Positions 63,660 to 64,000 of a DNA stretch of 64,000 nt are shown here, in pieces (position 1 is the first letter of the stretch; every line of letters starts with the position of its first letter). Source of the stretch: Maricurvus nonylphenolicus (GTDB taxonomy: Bacteria; Pseudomonadota; Gammaproteobacteria; Pseudomonadales; Cellvibrionaceae); NCBI RefSeq assembly GCF_042854845.1, contig NZ_AP031498.1, forward strand, positions 5,560,927 through 5,624,926. Direction: 5' to 3'. A model generated the notes under the pieces. That model did not search any database. It was not told the origin of the DNA and saw only the letters and a program-made list of their open reading frames with translations. Both the position numbers and the translations under genes were made by a program.

Positions 63660-64000
63660 TTGAGAAACACCTGTTGAATGCTTGGATTCTGTTATTCACA
63701 TGGACCTGAACTATCGTCTGGCCGTGAAAAGAGGCGGGATTTTAAAGAATCACCCCTGTAAAAGCAATGGTAAATTGGAAAATAAGGCTAATTTTTGCGC
63801 AAAAGTTTTTCTTTCTTTAGTTACTTAAGTTGCACCCAGTTTAACCCCTGTTTTTGCACAGGGTTATCCACAGGTGTGGTTAATCTTTACCCGTTAGTTG
63901 GATTTTTTTTGTGTGTATGTGAAAAAAATAATTGTATCCTAAGGTGTTGAAATTAAAGGATAAATCTGTTTTTTAGTTTGTTATTTAAGCAATCTTCAGT
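63660..64000. other. rpmH upstream region leading toward dnaA, with a DnaA box
   Basis: At least 340 gene-free, AT-rich bases up to the right edge. One perfect DnaA box TTATCCACA is at 63864-63872 followed by a TGTGGTTAA-like site at 63875-63883. It includes the rpmH promoter region. No start of dnaA is inside the window. It is a second, Pseudomonas-style origin candidate. Confidence 0.6.

Noticed and set aside
63900..64000. 5' end of dnaA at the right edge
   Set aside because: No ribosome site and coding start followed by DnaA-like residues; the sequence remains AT-rich and non-coding to the edge.

Overview
The window reads as a chromosomal segment from a marine-type gammaproteobacterium. 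The basis is the gene set (ubiC-ubiA, phoBR, HexR, YqaA, gammaproteobacterial atp operon) and the classical origin-proximal order rpmH-rnpA-yidD-yidC-mnmE-mnmG-rsmG-parA-parB-atpIBEFHAGDC-glmU-glmS. Cellvibrionales/Spongiibacteraceae-like lineages would fit, but placement below class level is a guess. No rRNA, tRNA, CRISPR array, prophage or intact insertion sequence was seen.

Layout. 1-8.5 kb: a two-partner secretion locus on the minus strand, made of a TpsB transporter and a very large CdiA/FhaB-like exoprotein whose C-terminus lies off the left edge. 8.7-16.1 kb: a dicarboxylate/amino-acid symporter, HU, ubiCA, the phoBR two-component system behind a canonical Pho box, a FemAB-like protein, a REP-like hairpin pair and a DUF938 methyltransferase. 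16.1-22.9 kb: a REC/PilZ-like regulator, a chemoreceptor, a TfoX-N protein, yaaA, a DUF4265 protein, an M48-TPR lipoprotein and a small lipoprotein. 23-28.9 kb: pstS-pstC-pstA-pstB-phoU behind tandem Pho boxes. 29-31.4 kb: TRAP permeases dctQM and a YciA-type thioesterase. 31.4-37 kb: an iron-type island with a PepSY membrane protein, an OmpR-family two-component system and a divergent TonB receptor with a Fur box inside its promoter. An identical 16-bp element lies in front of both the PepSY gene and the two-component operon. 37-42.5 kb: a periplasmic DUF4124-glutaredoxin fusion, a TRAP substrate-binding protein, uvrD, hexR and yqaA. 42.6-64 kb: tlyA-glmS-glmU, the full atp operon, parAB, rsmG-mnmG, an AT-rich origin candidate with DnaA boxes, mnmE, yidC-yidD-rnpA-rpmH, and the region leading toward dnaA.

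How it works together. Phosphate control is nearly complete here: PhoBR, the Pst transporter and PhoU are all present, with Pho boxes in front of phoB and pstS at the same distance from their -10 elements. The 31-37 kb island looks like a small iron-uptake regulon: receptor, inner-membrane reductase-like PepSY protein, and dedicated two-component control layered on Fur. Most of the right half is core replication, translation and energy machinery read from the minus strand. The most interesting non-routine signals are the shared operator of the iron island, the 123-residue super-repeats of the exoprotein, the REP-like inverted pair, and the two candidate origin regions.
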